Below are positions 29,751 through 40,030 of a stretch of DNA of 64,000 nt, piece after piece. How positions within the stretch are numbered: position 1 is the stretch's first letter; each line of letters opens with the position of its first letter. The translations under genes and the position numbers were made by a program. The stretch is taken from positions 62,001-126,000 of the forward strand of contig JALBYF010000028.1 of NCBI GenBank assembly GCA_023212725.1, in the 5' to 3' direction. The notes beneath the pieces were generated by a model that saw nothing but the letters and a program-made list of their open reading frames with translations, made no database searches and was not told the DNA's origin. The stretch comes from Tranzscheliella williamsii (taxonomy: Eukaryota; Basidiomycota; Ustilaginomycetes; Ustilaginales; Ustilaginaceae).

Positions 29751-32700
29751 CTAGCTTCCCCAGACAGCTCGTAGACTCTTGAGCTTGTGGTTCCCAATGG
29801 CTTTGGTGGTTCCTCTGCCGCTCATCTTAGCTTCTGAGCCTTCAGCCAGTTTCGAAGGGGGTAGTTCGTCCGGCGATTGGCCGCTTTGCAGGGCACTCAG
29901 GATGGTCGAGTCGACAGCCACCTTGCTCACCATATCCCTGAAGGAGCCTTGGTCGGACCGGTTGTTATGTGTTCCTACCGTCGCCTGCACTTCGGATGGA
30001 GCCTTCTCGAAATTAGACAGTAAACCTGTGCTAAGCTGTCGTGAGGCTCGGTTGCTGCTGGGTGCAGTGGCATGTTCACCTTGCCCCTTCGTAGGTGTTT
30101 GTCGAGCCCGCATTGCTGTCGGTCTAACCAGCTGCGGTGCTGGAACCTGTCCAGGCTGCATGGCAGGCTTTGGTAGTGGCCGCTTCTCCGCCTTGGCCGC
30201 TGCTGTGCCGCCTGCGCTTGCAAACACCGGTGATGGTGTGCTCTTGTTCAAAAACTGAGGCGCGGATACACTCTTGAGCGACTCGGACCGCTTCGACAAT
30301 TGCGGTCCAAAGTTGGCAGCAATGCCGGCAACACCGATCGCCGCTGACTTCTTGTTGCTGCTAAAGTCGAGGGCTGGCGCACCCCCCACCGCTGAACTTC
30401 TTCGTGCCTTAGGCTTCAGAGTTGAGGTGGATGGTGACGTAGATGAAGCGCCTGACTCTTCTCTGGGCGCACCTGGGCGAAAATCAGCTGAGCCAGTAGC
30501 ATTGTCATCGTCCTCCCCGGCAATCTTGGACCATAGGCTGGCTACCGAAGCTACACGTCCCCCGCGCCCCCCGCGGGCGGACCGAGCGTCGTAGCTCCGT
30601 TCGGCGCCTTCGGCCTTGTTCTCTTTGTCGACCTGAAGAGTCTTTTCGACGCGCGTCGGGATGACGATTGCCTTGTCCTCGGCGCTGAAGAGCTCTCGCA
30701 CCTTAGTGCACTTCTGTACAGAAAGATCACCACCAGAACTAGGCGCAGGATCTGACGTTTTCGCAAAAGTAGAATTACCTGGCATACCTCGAACATTGCT
30801 GCCGAAGTTGGGCAGACCCGGTCTAGGCCACGAAGGCATCGAGGTGTGTCTTTCTCGCTTCGACTGGGAAGTGGATGCTGTCGCAGGCGGCTGATGTGGG
30901 ATAGAGGGCTCGGTGGTACTAGCTGTAGAAATCTGGCGCGTGATGGGGTGGTCCTTAAGCGCAGTACCAGCCTTTCTGGCAGGACGGACGCCAGTGCCGT
31001 CCACCAAAGCCCGAAGCTCAGCTGAGAGCTGCGGAACCGCCTCGCCATCGTCACCTTGACTCTCGTATCGTGCCGGGGCGGTAGAAGTCCCTTGTGTAGA
31101 GGCAGAAGGAATCTCTGCCATGGTCTTGGATTTCGGCATCCCTTGATATGCTTGCGATTTTGCGGACGCCTGGCCACTCCACAGAGGATTGACCAGCTGG
31201 GATGGGGATCGAGATGGAAAGCGTACATGCGAGCTATGATGATCGCTCCCCTCAGCTGCATCCTCTCTCTTCATCATCGAAATGACTGACCCGCTCGGTG
31301 TCGAAGGCAGGTCTAGGGGCGAAGGGTTTGGACTGGCTGCATTCGAGAGCCAACCATCGATCCGACGCACGGCCTGCTTCTGCAGGTCAGCACGGTCTCT
31401 ATCGAGCATTGACCCCTGCTGTTTGCCGTCATGGAGATTTTTGGAGGACAGAGTCGGACGCGTGGATGTCGCCCCGGTCGACCCCCCTCCTAGCTTAGAT
31501 TCTTCTTCTGCGGTCCTGCGCTGAGTCTGCCGTGCCATAGTCTGGGTAGCGGCAGTATTTGCTTCAGTCTGCCTTTTGTGCTCCGAAACTCGCTCAGCCT
31601 CAGCCCGAGCGAGGTTGACCTGCTTCTCTTCCGCCTGTCGTTGCAGTCGGTGCCGAGGTTGCTCAGATCGTCGATCCTCCTCCTCGGCTTTCTCACGCTG
31701 CTCGCGCTGTCGTCGAGCCAACGCCTGTTCCGCGTGTTTCTCCCTTTCCAGCCGTTCATTTTCCAGCGATCCTGCACGTTCCACATCCTTTCTTGCCGAT
31801 TCCGCCTTGGTGGCCTGTAGACGAGCGGCTTCTTCGGCCGCTTGACGTCTGCTTCTTTCTTCTGCCGCTCGAGCCTCTTCTTCCGCAGCCCTGCGCTCGG
31901 CTTCCTCTCGAGCCAAGGCGGCCGCTCTAAGGGCGCTGTCTTTACGAGAGCGCGACGACTCATCGCGAGCAACAGCTCCGGCGGCGAGCGGGCTGGAAGA
32001 AGTCTCGCGCCTACCCACGTTGCCAAATGTAACGATTGGCGCGGGACTGGGGCTTCCTTGTAACTTAGGCGTAGTAGAACGAACAAGCTTCGTTTCCAAA
32101 GCTTCCAAACCTATACCCTGCGAGGACGAAGACTTTCGCAGCGAACCAGACGAGGAACGCCGTTCAGATGAAGGCTGAGCACTGCGATGCAGCTGTGCAT
32201 TGTTGCCCTGACCTGTGCAAGGAGTCGCTGAGACTGTTCTCGCTCTAATTTGTTCCGCTGGTGGTTCTGGCCTGGAGGAGTTTGTCAGCTTGACAACCTC
32301 TGCGTGTGGGTCGCGGGTCTCTTCACGTGCTTCTTGTGCCGCACTGAAAATATCGCTTGCACGAGGCCTGTTAGATGTGTGGTCCTTGCCACCATGCCTT
32401 GTTGAAGGGGCTTGGGAGGTGCTAGGTACGTCAGCACGTTTGTCGTTCTGTCGGGCTGGGAAAGTGTCTTTGGAGATGGGTGCTGGGGCCATACCGGAAG
32501 CAGGCTCCGAACCGACAGGAGAACCTTTCGATGGCGGTGAGAAAAACTCCTCGTCAGGTTGCATGCCCATGGCGATCATCTGGCGCTTGATGTGCTCTCC
32601 ATCCTCCTCAGCCTCGGCCATGGCTTCAAAATGTTCGATGTTGTTTCGCGAGACGCTGTTGCCGTTGGCTCCTTTGGTGCCCGTCTTACCAATATTTGGC

Positions 32701-34970
32701 AGGTTACGCAGCGTTTTGATAGTGCCTGCTTGAGACTCACTGTCTTCTTCGATCGTCGCAAGGCCAGCTACAGGAGGAGCCATACCAGTTTGAAGGAAGG
32801 GACTAGGTTGAAGCGAGGTTGGAGTCTGGTTTGTAGCTTGGGAGAGACGAGGATCTAATGCCTCAGGCTGGCGAGGCTCCGCTTGTTGCTCGCTCGCGGG
32901 AGAGAACGTTGCGGGGCGTGATAGCTGCTGTTGTTGCTGCTGCTGATAACGTTCAGGAAAATAGGCGCTATTGTCGTGTGGGCTCGGCAGGGAAGTGCGC
33001 CTTTTCCGCTGCTGGTGCTCGAATTGAGTTTGCTGATCAGGATAAGGTGAAATCATGGCTGGCTGATAGCCCGGCGATGCTGACATTGACCGCTGCGAAG
33101 GGTCCCACGCAGCGGCGCTTAGCTGCGGAGAGACCAGCTGCGGAAGTGGACCAGGACTGGCAGATATCGGTCTGGAAACGTTCTGGTACATGTCCGGAGC
33201 GGCGCTGGCGGCACGCTGAATTGATTGACCGGGGTTGGACGGAGTCACGAATCTACTTGCGTTCCATTCATTAGCCGCCGGGTTCCATTCCAGCTGACCG
33301 CCAGGGCCGAGGGAGAAAGGCTGCACTTGGAACGGCAGCTGTACCATGCCGGCAGCCGCGCTTGCCGGGCGGACCGGCGCAGCCTGCGGGTCAGCGTTGA
33401 AAAACGGAGCAGGCGACCAGCCTCTGTCAGCTGCGAGTCTTTCTATCTCGAACAACCTTGGATCAGTAAGTGGAGATGGACCTGCTTGGCCCTGATGGTA
33501 TTGGTGATGGTGATGGTGCTGATGTTGTTGGTGAGGCTGCGGCTGGGAGTGACCCAAAGAGGAATGGGGCCTGTTTGGGGGCGCATGCTGTAGGGCTGGA
33601 TGGTGCAAATTGCTCAGGTCTTGTCGGGCTGGCTTCTGAACGCTGGCGGTATGGGCTACGTAAATGGGGATTTCAACAGTCAGATCCTTTGCGAAAGATC
33701 CTAGCAGCAGGCTGACAAGAGCAAAGATCCGGACCTCAAACAGCCTGGTCTTTCTAATGGTGCGCATGTCTCTCGGGATATCGACAAGAAGATTGCAGAC
33801 CGACTCTTCGTTGGGGCCAAACTCATACTCTCGACCTTTGAAGACCTGGTCGTGTACAATTTCAGTTATTCTAGGCTCCAGAGTCGCCGTCTTTGGACTA
33901 TCGTGCGTACCATCTGGGCTGCCGACGGGGAAGATGAGGCGTCGGGCAAGCGATACCTTAACACCGGCGAGGTGTCTCTTGGTATTGTTCTTGACGCCAC
34001 AACGCACTAGCATCTGGCCGCCACCCCAAAAGAGCTGCTCGGTGACACCAGCTTCGATCCAGACGGCGCCGTTGCCGCCCATAAAAAGTCTTGTGTCGCC
34101 GATCGCCTCTACGGGCTGTTGGTATTTAATGTCGTGCTCGTCGGCCCACTTTTCCAGGACAAAGGCTTCTTTTCGTGCTGTCACCAACATCTTGTCATCG
34201 TTGTACCAGGTCTGCACGGTAGCCTTCAGTCCGTATCGTAGAGATGCATTTCCGGCAAAAGTGACGCAAGAAGGAGCGGAGGAGGGAAGGCGGAAGCTAA
34301 ATGGAAACGTCGTACGGCCCTTCCGGGCTGTCCAGTAGCCGTTGAGGGGGGCTGCGGGCAGAACAGCATTGCAGGGGGGCAGATTGTCACCTTGGAACAT
34401 GGTCCTGTTGTATAGAAAAAGCTGCGTCGCAGCGTGGTCGCGTGAGGTGAGTTGCTCGACCGCTTCCAGCTCTACAGCAATTTCGCCAAGGCGAAGGCGT
34501 TGACTCGTGGTGCAAGTGAGCTCTAGTCTGCCACTGATCGTTCCTCCAGCTTCGAAGACTGTGCTGGAAAGGACAATGTCGATTTTGACCTTGGGATGCT
34601 TGGTAACCATGTTCATGTGATCCTGAGCCCGGTCGCTGTGATCAGTAGGGTCCTCGAGACCACCGAATTCGACATCGTAGCGCGTCGGTGTTCGCGGTGC
34701 TGGAGACCTGGACCGGCTGCGGTCGCGGTGGCTGTCATTAGAGCGGTGAGGCAGGAGGGCGAGATTCAGAGAGTCACCAACCGAGTCGATCTCACTAGGA
34801 GGAGGGGGCAAACCAAGTGCAGGATTCCACGCTAAAGAGTTGCCGCGGCTGCTACGCGGGTCGTGGGGCATCGGAGAGTGCGGAAGGTCGTAAGGGCTGT
34901 GTGCGTAGCTTCTGTTTCCCGCAGCAGAAGTAGGGCGGCTACCAGACGGCGGCATAGGTGGCGCAAACAT
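29751..34970 (-). CDS. large arrestin-like (alpha-arrestin/ART) protein with C-terminal coiled coil
   Basis: Single exon, 1739 residues. Arrestin N and C folds occupy about residues 120-440: VKIDIVLSSTVFEAGGTISG, RLRLGEIAVELEAVEQLTSR, TTFPFSFRLPSSAPSCVTF, LRYGLKATVQTWY, MLVRCGVKNNTKRHLAGVKV and DLTVEIPIYVAH. A Gln/His-rich linker follows (33470-33570 codes a His-rich HQHHHHHQYHQG run). A very charged Ala/Glu/Arg helix at about residues 1013-1137 (EEAERRAAEEEARAAEERSR and onward) should form a coiled coil. The rest is disordered. Fungal arrestin-related proteins recruit Rsp5 ubiquitin ligase to plasma-membrane transporters and act in endocytosis. I did not locate a clear PPxY motif, so Rsp5 binding is uncertain. 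Yeast ARTs are usually below about 1000 residues, so this one is long. Confidence 0.8.
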   Translation of the reverse strand: MFAPPMPPSGSRPTSAAGNRSYAHSPYDLPHSPMPHDPRSSRGNSLAWNPALGLPPPPSEIDSVGDSLNLALLPHRSNDSHRDRSRSRSPAPRTPTRYDVEFGGLEDPTDHSDRAQDHMNMVTKHPKVKIDIVLSSTVFEAGGTISGRLELTCTTSQRLRLGEIAVELEAVEQLTSRDHAATQLFLYNRTMFQGDNLPPCNAVLPAAPLNGYWTARKGRTTFPFSFRLPSSAPSCVTFAGNASLRYGLKATVQTWYNDDKMLVTARKEAFVLEKWADEHDIKYQQPVEAIGDTRLFMGGNGAVWIEAGVTEQLFWGGGQMLVRCGVKNNTKRHLAGVKVSLARRLIFPVGSPDGTHDSPKTATLEPRITEIVHDQVFKGREYEFGPNEESVCNLLVDIPRDMRTIRKTRLFEVRIFALVSLLLGSFAKDLTVEIPIYVAHTASVQKPARQDLSNLHHPALQHAPPNRPHSSLGHSQPQPHQQHQHHHHHQYHQGQAGPSPLTDPRLFEIERLAADRGWSPAPFFNADPQAAPVRPASAAAGMVQLPFQVQPFSLGPGGQLEWNPAANEWNASRFVTPSNPGQSIQRAASAAPDMYQNVSRPISASPGPLPQLVSPQLSAAAWDPSQRSMSASPGYQPAMISPYPDQQTQFEHQQRKRRTSLPSPHDNSAYFPERYQQQQQQQLSRPATFSPASEQQAEPRQPEALDPRLSQATNQTPTSLQPSPFLQTGMAPPVAGLATIEEDSESQAGTIKTLRNLPNIGKTGTKGANGNSVSRNNIEHFEAMAEAEEDGEHIKRQMIAMGMQPDEEFFSPPSKGSPVGSEPASGMAPAPISKDTFPARQNDKRADVPSTSQAPSTRHGGKDHTSNRPRASDIFSAAQEAREETRDPHAEVVKLTNSSRPEPPAEQIRARTVSATPCTGQGNNAQLHRSAQPSSERRSSSGSLRKSSSSQGIGLEALETKLVRSTTPKLQGSPSPAPIVTFGNVGRRETSSSPLAAGAVARDESSRSRKDSALRAAALAREEAERRAAEEEARAAEERSRRQAAEEAARLQATKAESARKDVERAGSLENERLEREKHAEQALARRQREQREKAEEEDRRSEQPRHRLQRQAEEKQVNLARAEAERVSEHKRQTEANTAATQTMARQTQRRTAEEESKLGGGSTGATSTRPTLSSKNLHDGKQQGSMLDRDRADLQKQAVRRIDGWLSNAASPNPSPLDLPSTPSGSVISMMKREDAAEGSDHHSSHVRFPSRSPSQLVNPLWSGQASAKSQAYQGMPKSKTMAEIPSASTQGTSTAPARYESQGDDGEAVPQLSAELRALVDGTGVRPARKAGTALKDHPITRQISTASTTEPSIPHQPPATASTSQSKRERHTSMPSWPRPGLPNFGSNVRGMPGNSTFAKTSDPAPSSGGDLSVQKCTKVRELFSAEDKAIVIPTRVEKTLQVDKENKAEGAERSYDARSARGGRGGRVASVASLWSKIAGEDDDNATGSADFRPGAPREESGASSTSPSTSTLKPKARRSSAVGGAPALDFSSNKKSAAIGVAGIAANFGPQLSKRSESLKSVSAPQFLNKSTPSPVFASAGGTAAAKAEKRPLPKPAMQPGQVPAPQLVRPTAMRARQTPTKGQGEHATAPSSNRASRQLSTGLLSNFEKAPSEVQATVGTHNNRSDQGSFRDMVSKVAVDSTILSALQSGQSPDELPPSKLAEGSEAKMSGRGTTKAIGNHKLKSLRAVWGS

Positions 34971-36325
34971 GATCGGAGCTGCAGGTGCAGGATCGTAATA
35001 CGTTCGTCAAAGGTCGTTATCGTAATGAGGGCAGATGCTGAGTGCACGAAGCTCAGATTGCCACCAAGGCCGGGGCAGGTGCTGAGGGTATGGAAACTGT
35101 TCGTCGTGGCCGCTACTGTGAGGATGATGGAGAGAAGAAAGACAGGCACTGTGGTTGACAGAGCTGCAACTGCAACTAGTAAGGGCGGTATGACGAATGG
35201 ACAGCAATAGTTAAAGTATGTGCCCCTTTTCGGAGACCGATGGATACCTGAGATTTGTTATGAACAGTTCCCATTTTCGTATTCGGTTTATTACGTTGTG
35301 GGCTCGCAGATCCGTTGGACCCTTGTTCGTTTCGTATTCCGTGCAGGCCCCTGAGTGCACGATCAGAAGCGTGAATCGAATGCAACTTAAAGAATTGATG
35401 CGGTGTCGGTTCCGCTGCTCTCAAGCGCGTACAGCTTTGAAAGATTACATGGAAACGCACTGCGATGCTTGGTTCCCGCTATGAAGCCGATCAGGTTGCA
35501 AACCATCACCGATTTGCTACATTGGCTGCGTTATCTCTGTAGTGCCGAGCTGGCGGTGCTGCTTCCGCTGGCTGAAAGCCATGGCAGGATGGCGCTCCTG
35601 TGCGTACGCGAACACGTGAGGTTGATGACGATGGCAATCACGTTGCATACCAATAGCCTCTGAGAGTGGACTACTTGGTTGTCGGACCGAGGCGACGTAC
35701 AACGCTCCCCGACCTACAGGGACAGGTGGCAGTACGGTGGTGTCATTCCCGTTCAAAACTGCTGGCACTTGTCACATCAACGTAGATTCATCTTCAACCT
35801 GTTGAGGGGATCTTCGGAAAACCTAACATTCGCAAATAGGCGCTCCGGTGTCGAAGACGTTTTGTTGGACGCGCCGCGGCCAACACGCGAGTTCTGGCGC
35901 CGGATACAACGTAATGAAACTGTCAGCCATAGTTTGTATTCAGCTTTAAGCTCGATACGCAGTTTGAATTGGCTTCGCGTTGTCTAGTCACCACCACCAT
36001 CATCCATTTCGCTTCATTCGCATCGACATCATATTTTCGGCTCGGCCCGGATCCGCTGAGAATATAGATAGCGTCGGCAGCAGGCCGACTCTCTTGCAGA
36101 TCGTGCCAGTATTGGTTTTCCGGCATAGTGTTTAATCGGTCAACGTATCTCCCGCTCTCGACTGCTCTAGAAGCAAACGCAAACACGCTGTAGGAACGAA
36201 GGCACGACACTTGGTTTCATCTTCGATGTTACAGGCGTAGCGGCTTCAGCGTTTTGAGCCCGCAGACAGACGACGTAACCTTCGACGTCGCGGCCTCTGC
36301 GCTGGAGCGTCATTGCTAGGGAGCC
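34971..36325. promoter_or_regulatory. divergent intergenic region arrestin-like / ADA3
   Basis: 1355 nt between divergent ATGs at 34970 and 36326. It holds only short frames on both strands (for example 35218-35484 and 35923-36210) with no recognisable product. It is long for a shared promoter; an unannotated noncoding transcript is possible but nothing in the sequence shows one. Confidence 0.4.
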
Positions 36326-39013
36326 ATGGGCGGCAAAGATGCCCATCACGCCAGCGCTCGGGCTTCCCGCGAAGCCACGGCTTCTTACCATGCCTCGCCG
36401 AGATCGGTTGCCACCGTTCCATTCTATCGTCAATTCCTACCCACACAGCTCTCCGGTATCATACCTAACAATGATCCGATCCCTTCCCTCGACGAACTCT
36501 CCGCACTGGCAAAGCATCTCGGTCGTATCAAAAGCGAGTCAGCCTCGCGCCTTTCGCGCCTCGAATCACGCGCCGTCGATCCATATCAGCGCATCTTTAC
36601 GTCCAGCTCGCATGATCTGTTCAGCCCACCCGGTCTGGCCAGCGCCCCGCTCCACCTTTACTCTGAACACTCTCGCCCCTCGTCCGTCCCAGCGTCCAAG
36701 CAGCAGAAACCTCGCGAACGTGCCTTCAACGTTTCATCCCCTATCCCTTCCGGTCCTAGTGCACTCCGGGATGGTTCGCCTACAAGTGTTGCATCCAAGG
36801 GCAAGACCAAGATCAAGCGCGAAAGGGACAACGATAGTGCTCCTGCCTCCTCGTCCGCCCTCCACGCTGATGATCGATCCCCTCACAAAGTAGCGAGTGT
36901 CGGCGGTAAGGCGGGTGCGCGTAACAAATTGGCTCGTGGCAACAGCTTGGATGTAGGCCTCGATGACGAAAGCATCGCTTCGACCGATCCGGACTGGGAT
37001 CTCGACGAAGATTCCATGCCAAATCGGCCAGGCCGGACATATGGCAAGAACAAGAAGCGCAAACGCAAAGAATCTGGCCTCGAATCTCAGGACGAAGAGT
37101 CCGGTTCTGAATTCGAAGCCTTGTCAATACTGGGCGGCAGCTCCACCAGAACAGCTACTGGCTCCAAACACACTAGCTCCGTCCCTACCACTACCGCAGC
37201 ACGCTCGGCAGCCGGAGCCGGAGCCGGATCACGTAGAGGGTCGGAAGCCGGGCTCCCAAACAGCGTTTCGACGTCCAAGATATCCACTTTTGGCATGCGT
37301 CTCAAGGTTCATCCCGCCGGCATAGCATCCGGCGCGGCATCCAATGCGTCGAATGCAGCTTCACAAACTCCGCCTAGTGTGCAAAGCAAGGGATCTGACG
37401 CCTTACAGGCTTTGGCGCGCCGCAACAGCGCCATGCCCTCACCTTCGCCGCATCCTTCGACACCTCTGGTCCATTCGATCACCGCGCCAGCGGTCCCGAC
37501 TTACGAGCCAGCCCCAGGTTGGGAGCTTCCAGCCACCACACCGGCCTCATTTCTGCCTGCTCTGGAGAAGTCTCGCCTTCCACGTCCCTACCCGACCAAG
37601 CCACAAGAGGTTAATGAAGACTTTGCTCTTAAAGACTGGAAAGAAAAGGAACGTGAGCGAGATCGGCTGCTTGAGCGCGAAAGTGTCGGACCGGGGACTC
37701 CGGGAGCACCCGGCTCTGCTCAAAGCATGGTGAAGGAAGCCACCGCCAGTAGGAGAGGCGGTAGAGAGTTGCAGCAAACACCAATTACAACCTTCTACAA
37801 CTACGCTGACGCTTTCTTCAAGACGTTGACGGAGGATGACCTCGCCTGGTTGTCAAGCAAATCCGACGACCACGAACCTTTTCAGATGCCAGCTCTAGGC
37901 CGTCACTACAAGGAGATCTGGCAGGAAGAGGATGCTCTGCTAGCTAGCGGCCTCGTCGACACATTGGGAAACCCCTTGACCTCAGCAACCACGTCCCGTT
38001 CCCCATCCATCAGTCTTGCCGCCAGTGTTGCCAGTGCCGGTCTGCCTCTTGACCCTAACCTTATGGTGAGCAAAAACGGAGAGCTGGTCGAGGCTAGCTC
38101 ACTAGGCCGGTCAGAACTAGACATACCCCCGCCGCCACATTTCAAAGCCAGGCAGATGACCGATCAACACCTTGGCCTGGAATCTCCAGCCGTTGTCGAA
38201 GCACGGAGTGGTCCACTAGCAGAGCGCTTGGTCGCTTCTCTACTTTCTACACGAACCACGGATCAACTGGACAATGACGAACGCTATACGGATGCACAAG
38301 CAGCAGTCGCAAATGTCAATGGTATCCACCTCAACGGTCACTCCCAGCTCGACGACGACGATATGGGTGACGAGGATGCCGATGGTGAGCCAGATTTGGA
38401 TGTAGAGGGCCTAATGCATGACCAAGATATGGCAAATTTCGAAGAGAGGATCGCTAAAGAGCTCAAAGCCATCGAGGTTCTCGGGGCGGACGAGTCGGTG
38501 AATTGGGCCACTCGAACCGACGATGAGATTTCAACAACACTGCGTATGGTGCAGCGAGAGCTTGCCCGTCAGCAGAAAATCAACGAGCTCCGCAAAGGCC
38601 GCCTTTTCAACATCGCTAAGGACCGCATGGCCTATCAGGACTATCTTAACTGTCTAAATTCGATTGAGAAAGAGATCGAGACAGGCTGGGCAAAGCGGCT
38701 CAGGCAAATCAAGGCGAGCTTAGGCAAACGTAAGAAGGGTGGCCACAGCCAGTCGAGCACTCATTTGGACGAGGCTAGTGCTCTCTCGCAGACGCAGTCG
38801 CTCAACGGCATCAATTCCGCCAGCGGCACACCGCAACCTGGAACGTACAACGGCCCCATCCGACCGCAGCTGCCCGACGCTCTCGTAAACGCCATGGACC
38901 GCAGACGGAAACTTAGGCTAGCCTTCAAGGGCCTGTTTGACGAGGACAAACATGCATGGCAAACGCCAACGGAAAGCGTCTACGCTGACCTACACCTCGA
39001 AGAGGTCGAATAA
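36326..39013 (+). CDS. NGG1: SAGA/ADA histone acetyltransferase complex subunit Ada3/Ngg1
   Basis: Single exon, 895 residues; the start ATG is in context gagccATGGgc. The N-terminus has the conserved PFYRQFLPTQLSGIIPNNDP and LDELSALAKHLGRIKSESA helices. The middle is Ser-rich with a basic KKRKRKESG patch. Residues about 500-560 contain FYNYADAFFKTLTEDDLAWL, conserved in fungal Ngg1. The C-terminal Ada3 domain, about 720-803, reads DDEISTTLRMVQRELARQQK then INELRKGRLFNIAKDRMAYQ, with a basic end (KRLRQIKASLGKRKK). Ada3 bridges Ada2-Gcn5 to the complex and is needed for nucleosomal acetylation in the nucleus. It is divergent from the arrestin gene and upstream of the PP2A gene on the same strand. 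Confidence 0.92.
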   Translation: MGGKDAHHASARASREATASYHASPRSVATVPFYRQFLPTQLSGIIPNNDPIPSLDELSALAKHLGRIKSESASRLSRLESRAVDPYQRIFTSSSHDLFSPPGLASAPLHLYSEHSRPSSVPASKQQKPRERAFNVSSPIPSGPSALRDGSPTSVASKGKTKIKRERDNDSAPASSSALHADDRSPHKVASVGGKAGARNKLARGNSLDVGLDDESIASTDPDWDLDEDSMPNRPGRTYGKNKKRKRKESGLESQDEESGSEFEALSILGGSSTRTATGSKHTSSVPTTTAARSAAGAGAGSRRGSEAGLPNSVSTSKISTFGMRLKVHPAGIASGAASNASNAASQTPPSVQSKGSDALQALARRNSAMPSPSPHPSTPLVHSITAPAVPTYEPAPGWELPATTPASFLPALEKSRLPRPYPTKPQEVNEDFALKDWKEKERERDRLLERESVGPGTPGAPGSAQSMVKEATASRRGGRELQQTPITTFYNYADAFFKTLTEDDLAWLSSKSDDHEPFQMPALGRHYKEIWQEEDALLASGLVDTLGNPLTSATTSRSPSISLAASVASAGLPLDPNLMVSKNGELVEASSLGRSELDIPPPPHFKARQMTDQHLGLESPAVVEARSGPLAERLVASLLSTRTTDQLDNDERYTDAQAAVANVNGIHLNGHSQLDDDDMGDEDADGEPDLDVEGLMHDQDMANFEERIAKELKAIEVLGADESVNWATRTDDEISTTLRMVQRELARQQKINELRKGRLFNIAKDRMAYQDYLNCLNSIEKEIETGWAKRLRQIKASLGKRKKGGHSQSSTHLDEASALSQTQSLNGINSASGTPQPGTYNGPIRPQLPDALVNAMDRRRKLRLAFKGLFDEDKHAWQTPTESVYADLHLEEVE

Positions 39014-40030
39014 CCGCTCATCGCCGGAAGTTCCACCTTGATCAACTCCGGTGCCCGACCTAAGCGCAAGACGTGCGAATCGCAATGTCGCCGCTTACTT
39101 GCAACGTATGGACTGTATTGTACTTGTATCACTACCCAAAGCCTGTCCAAGTAGACAACCATTTGACCCTAGCCCAGTATCGTAGCTCGTGATGGCTAGC
39201 TTTCTGAAGGTGCACTCTGGATCCACTTGGCTAGGAGGATGCGAAGCGCACGAGCCAATCGGAGATCGTTCACCAAAATTACTGAACGAGACGCGGTGTC
39301 CGGCAGCAAAGCGGTACTTAGATGATAATTGTATATAAGGATGCCTACCTACAAGCTGGATATTGGAAGTTGCTACTGATATAGATTGTAAGCATAGCCA
39401 TGCAAGCTGCTACTTGTATGCACGAAATCCCTTACTCGTTTTTCTAGTCTACTACAACGGAACTGTAAGCCAAATTAGTGATAATTTGATTTTTGCTGTG
39501 TGTGGATCCAGCGAAGAATTAACCCTGGCTTGAAAACCAAGCTCGTACGTACTAGCTGTGGCATAAGCTATGTTTGGATTTTGTCTTTGGTGCGTCGATG
39601 TACTGCTCGTATGCTGTGTAGGATCAGACTGAAGAAGCGTGTTGCGTTGTAAGTCGAGGCGAGGCGTGACGCTCACTACTTCGGACATCGGCATCGCTAT
39701 ATCCATCCTCATCTCCATCGACAACGTTACCAGTATCTGCCGTCTCTGCCAACGTTCCATCAACAATTTGCAAGGGGTTCACAACTACTGCCTCCAGCAT
39801 CTCTAGAAACATTGTTGCATTTCCTGCGCATCTTCACTCGACCAGGGGATCCAGAGTCGGTCAAACCATCAACCAAAACCAGCTCTTCTCGCGACGACGA
39901 GCCGGCAGCATCCTCCGATCTTGATTTACTCTGACCTGGCTCTGCCTGTTAACTGTTTATCGCCGCTCTTGCCGCCAGTATTCTTCCGCTCGTCCATTCA
40001 CTGTGCCCCCGCGAGCACCAATAAGCCAAG
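39014..40030. other. intergenic region ADA3 3' / PP2A-A 5'
   Basis: 1017 nt between two plus-strand genes. The left half (39290-39600) is relatively AT-rich for this window, as in 3' flanks. The right part carries the PP2A-A promoter and leader. Only two short minus frames (39452-39766, 39624-39812) are present. No gene is supported. Confidence 0.4.
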
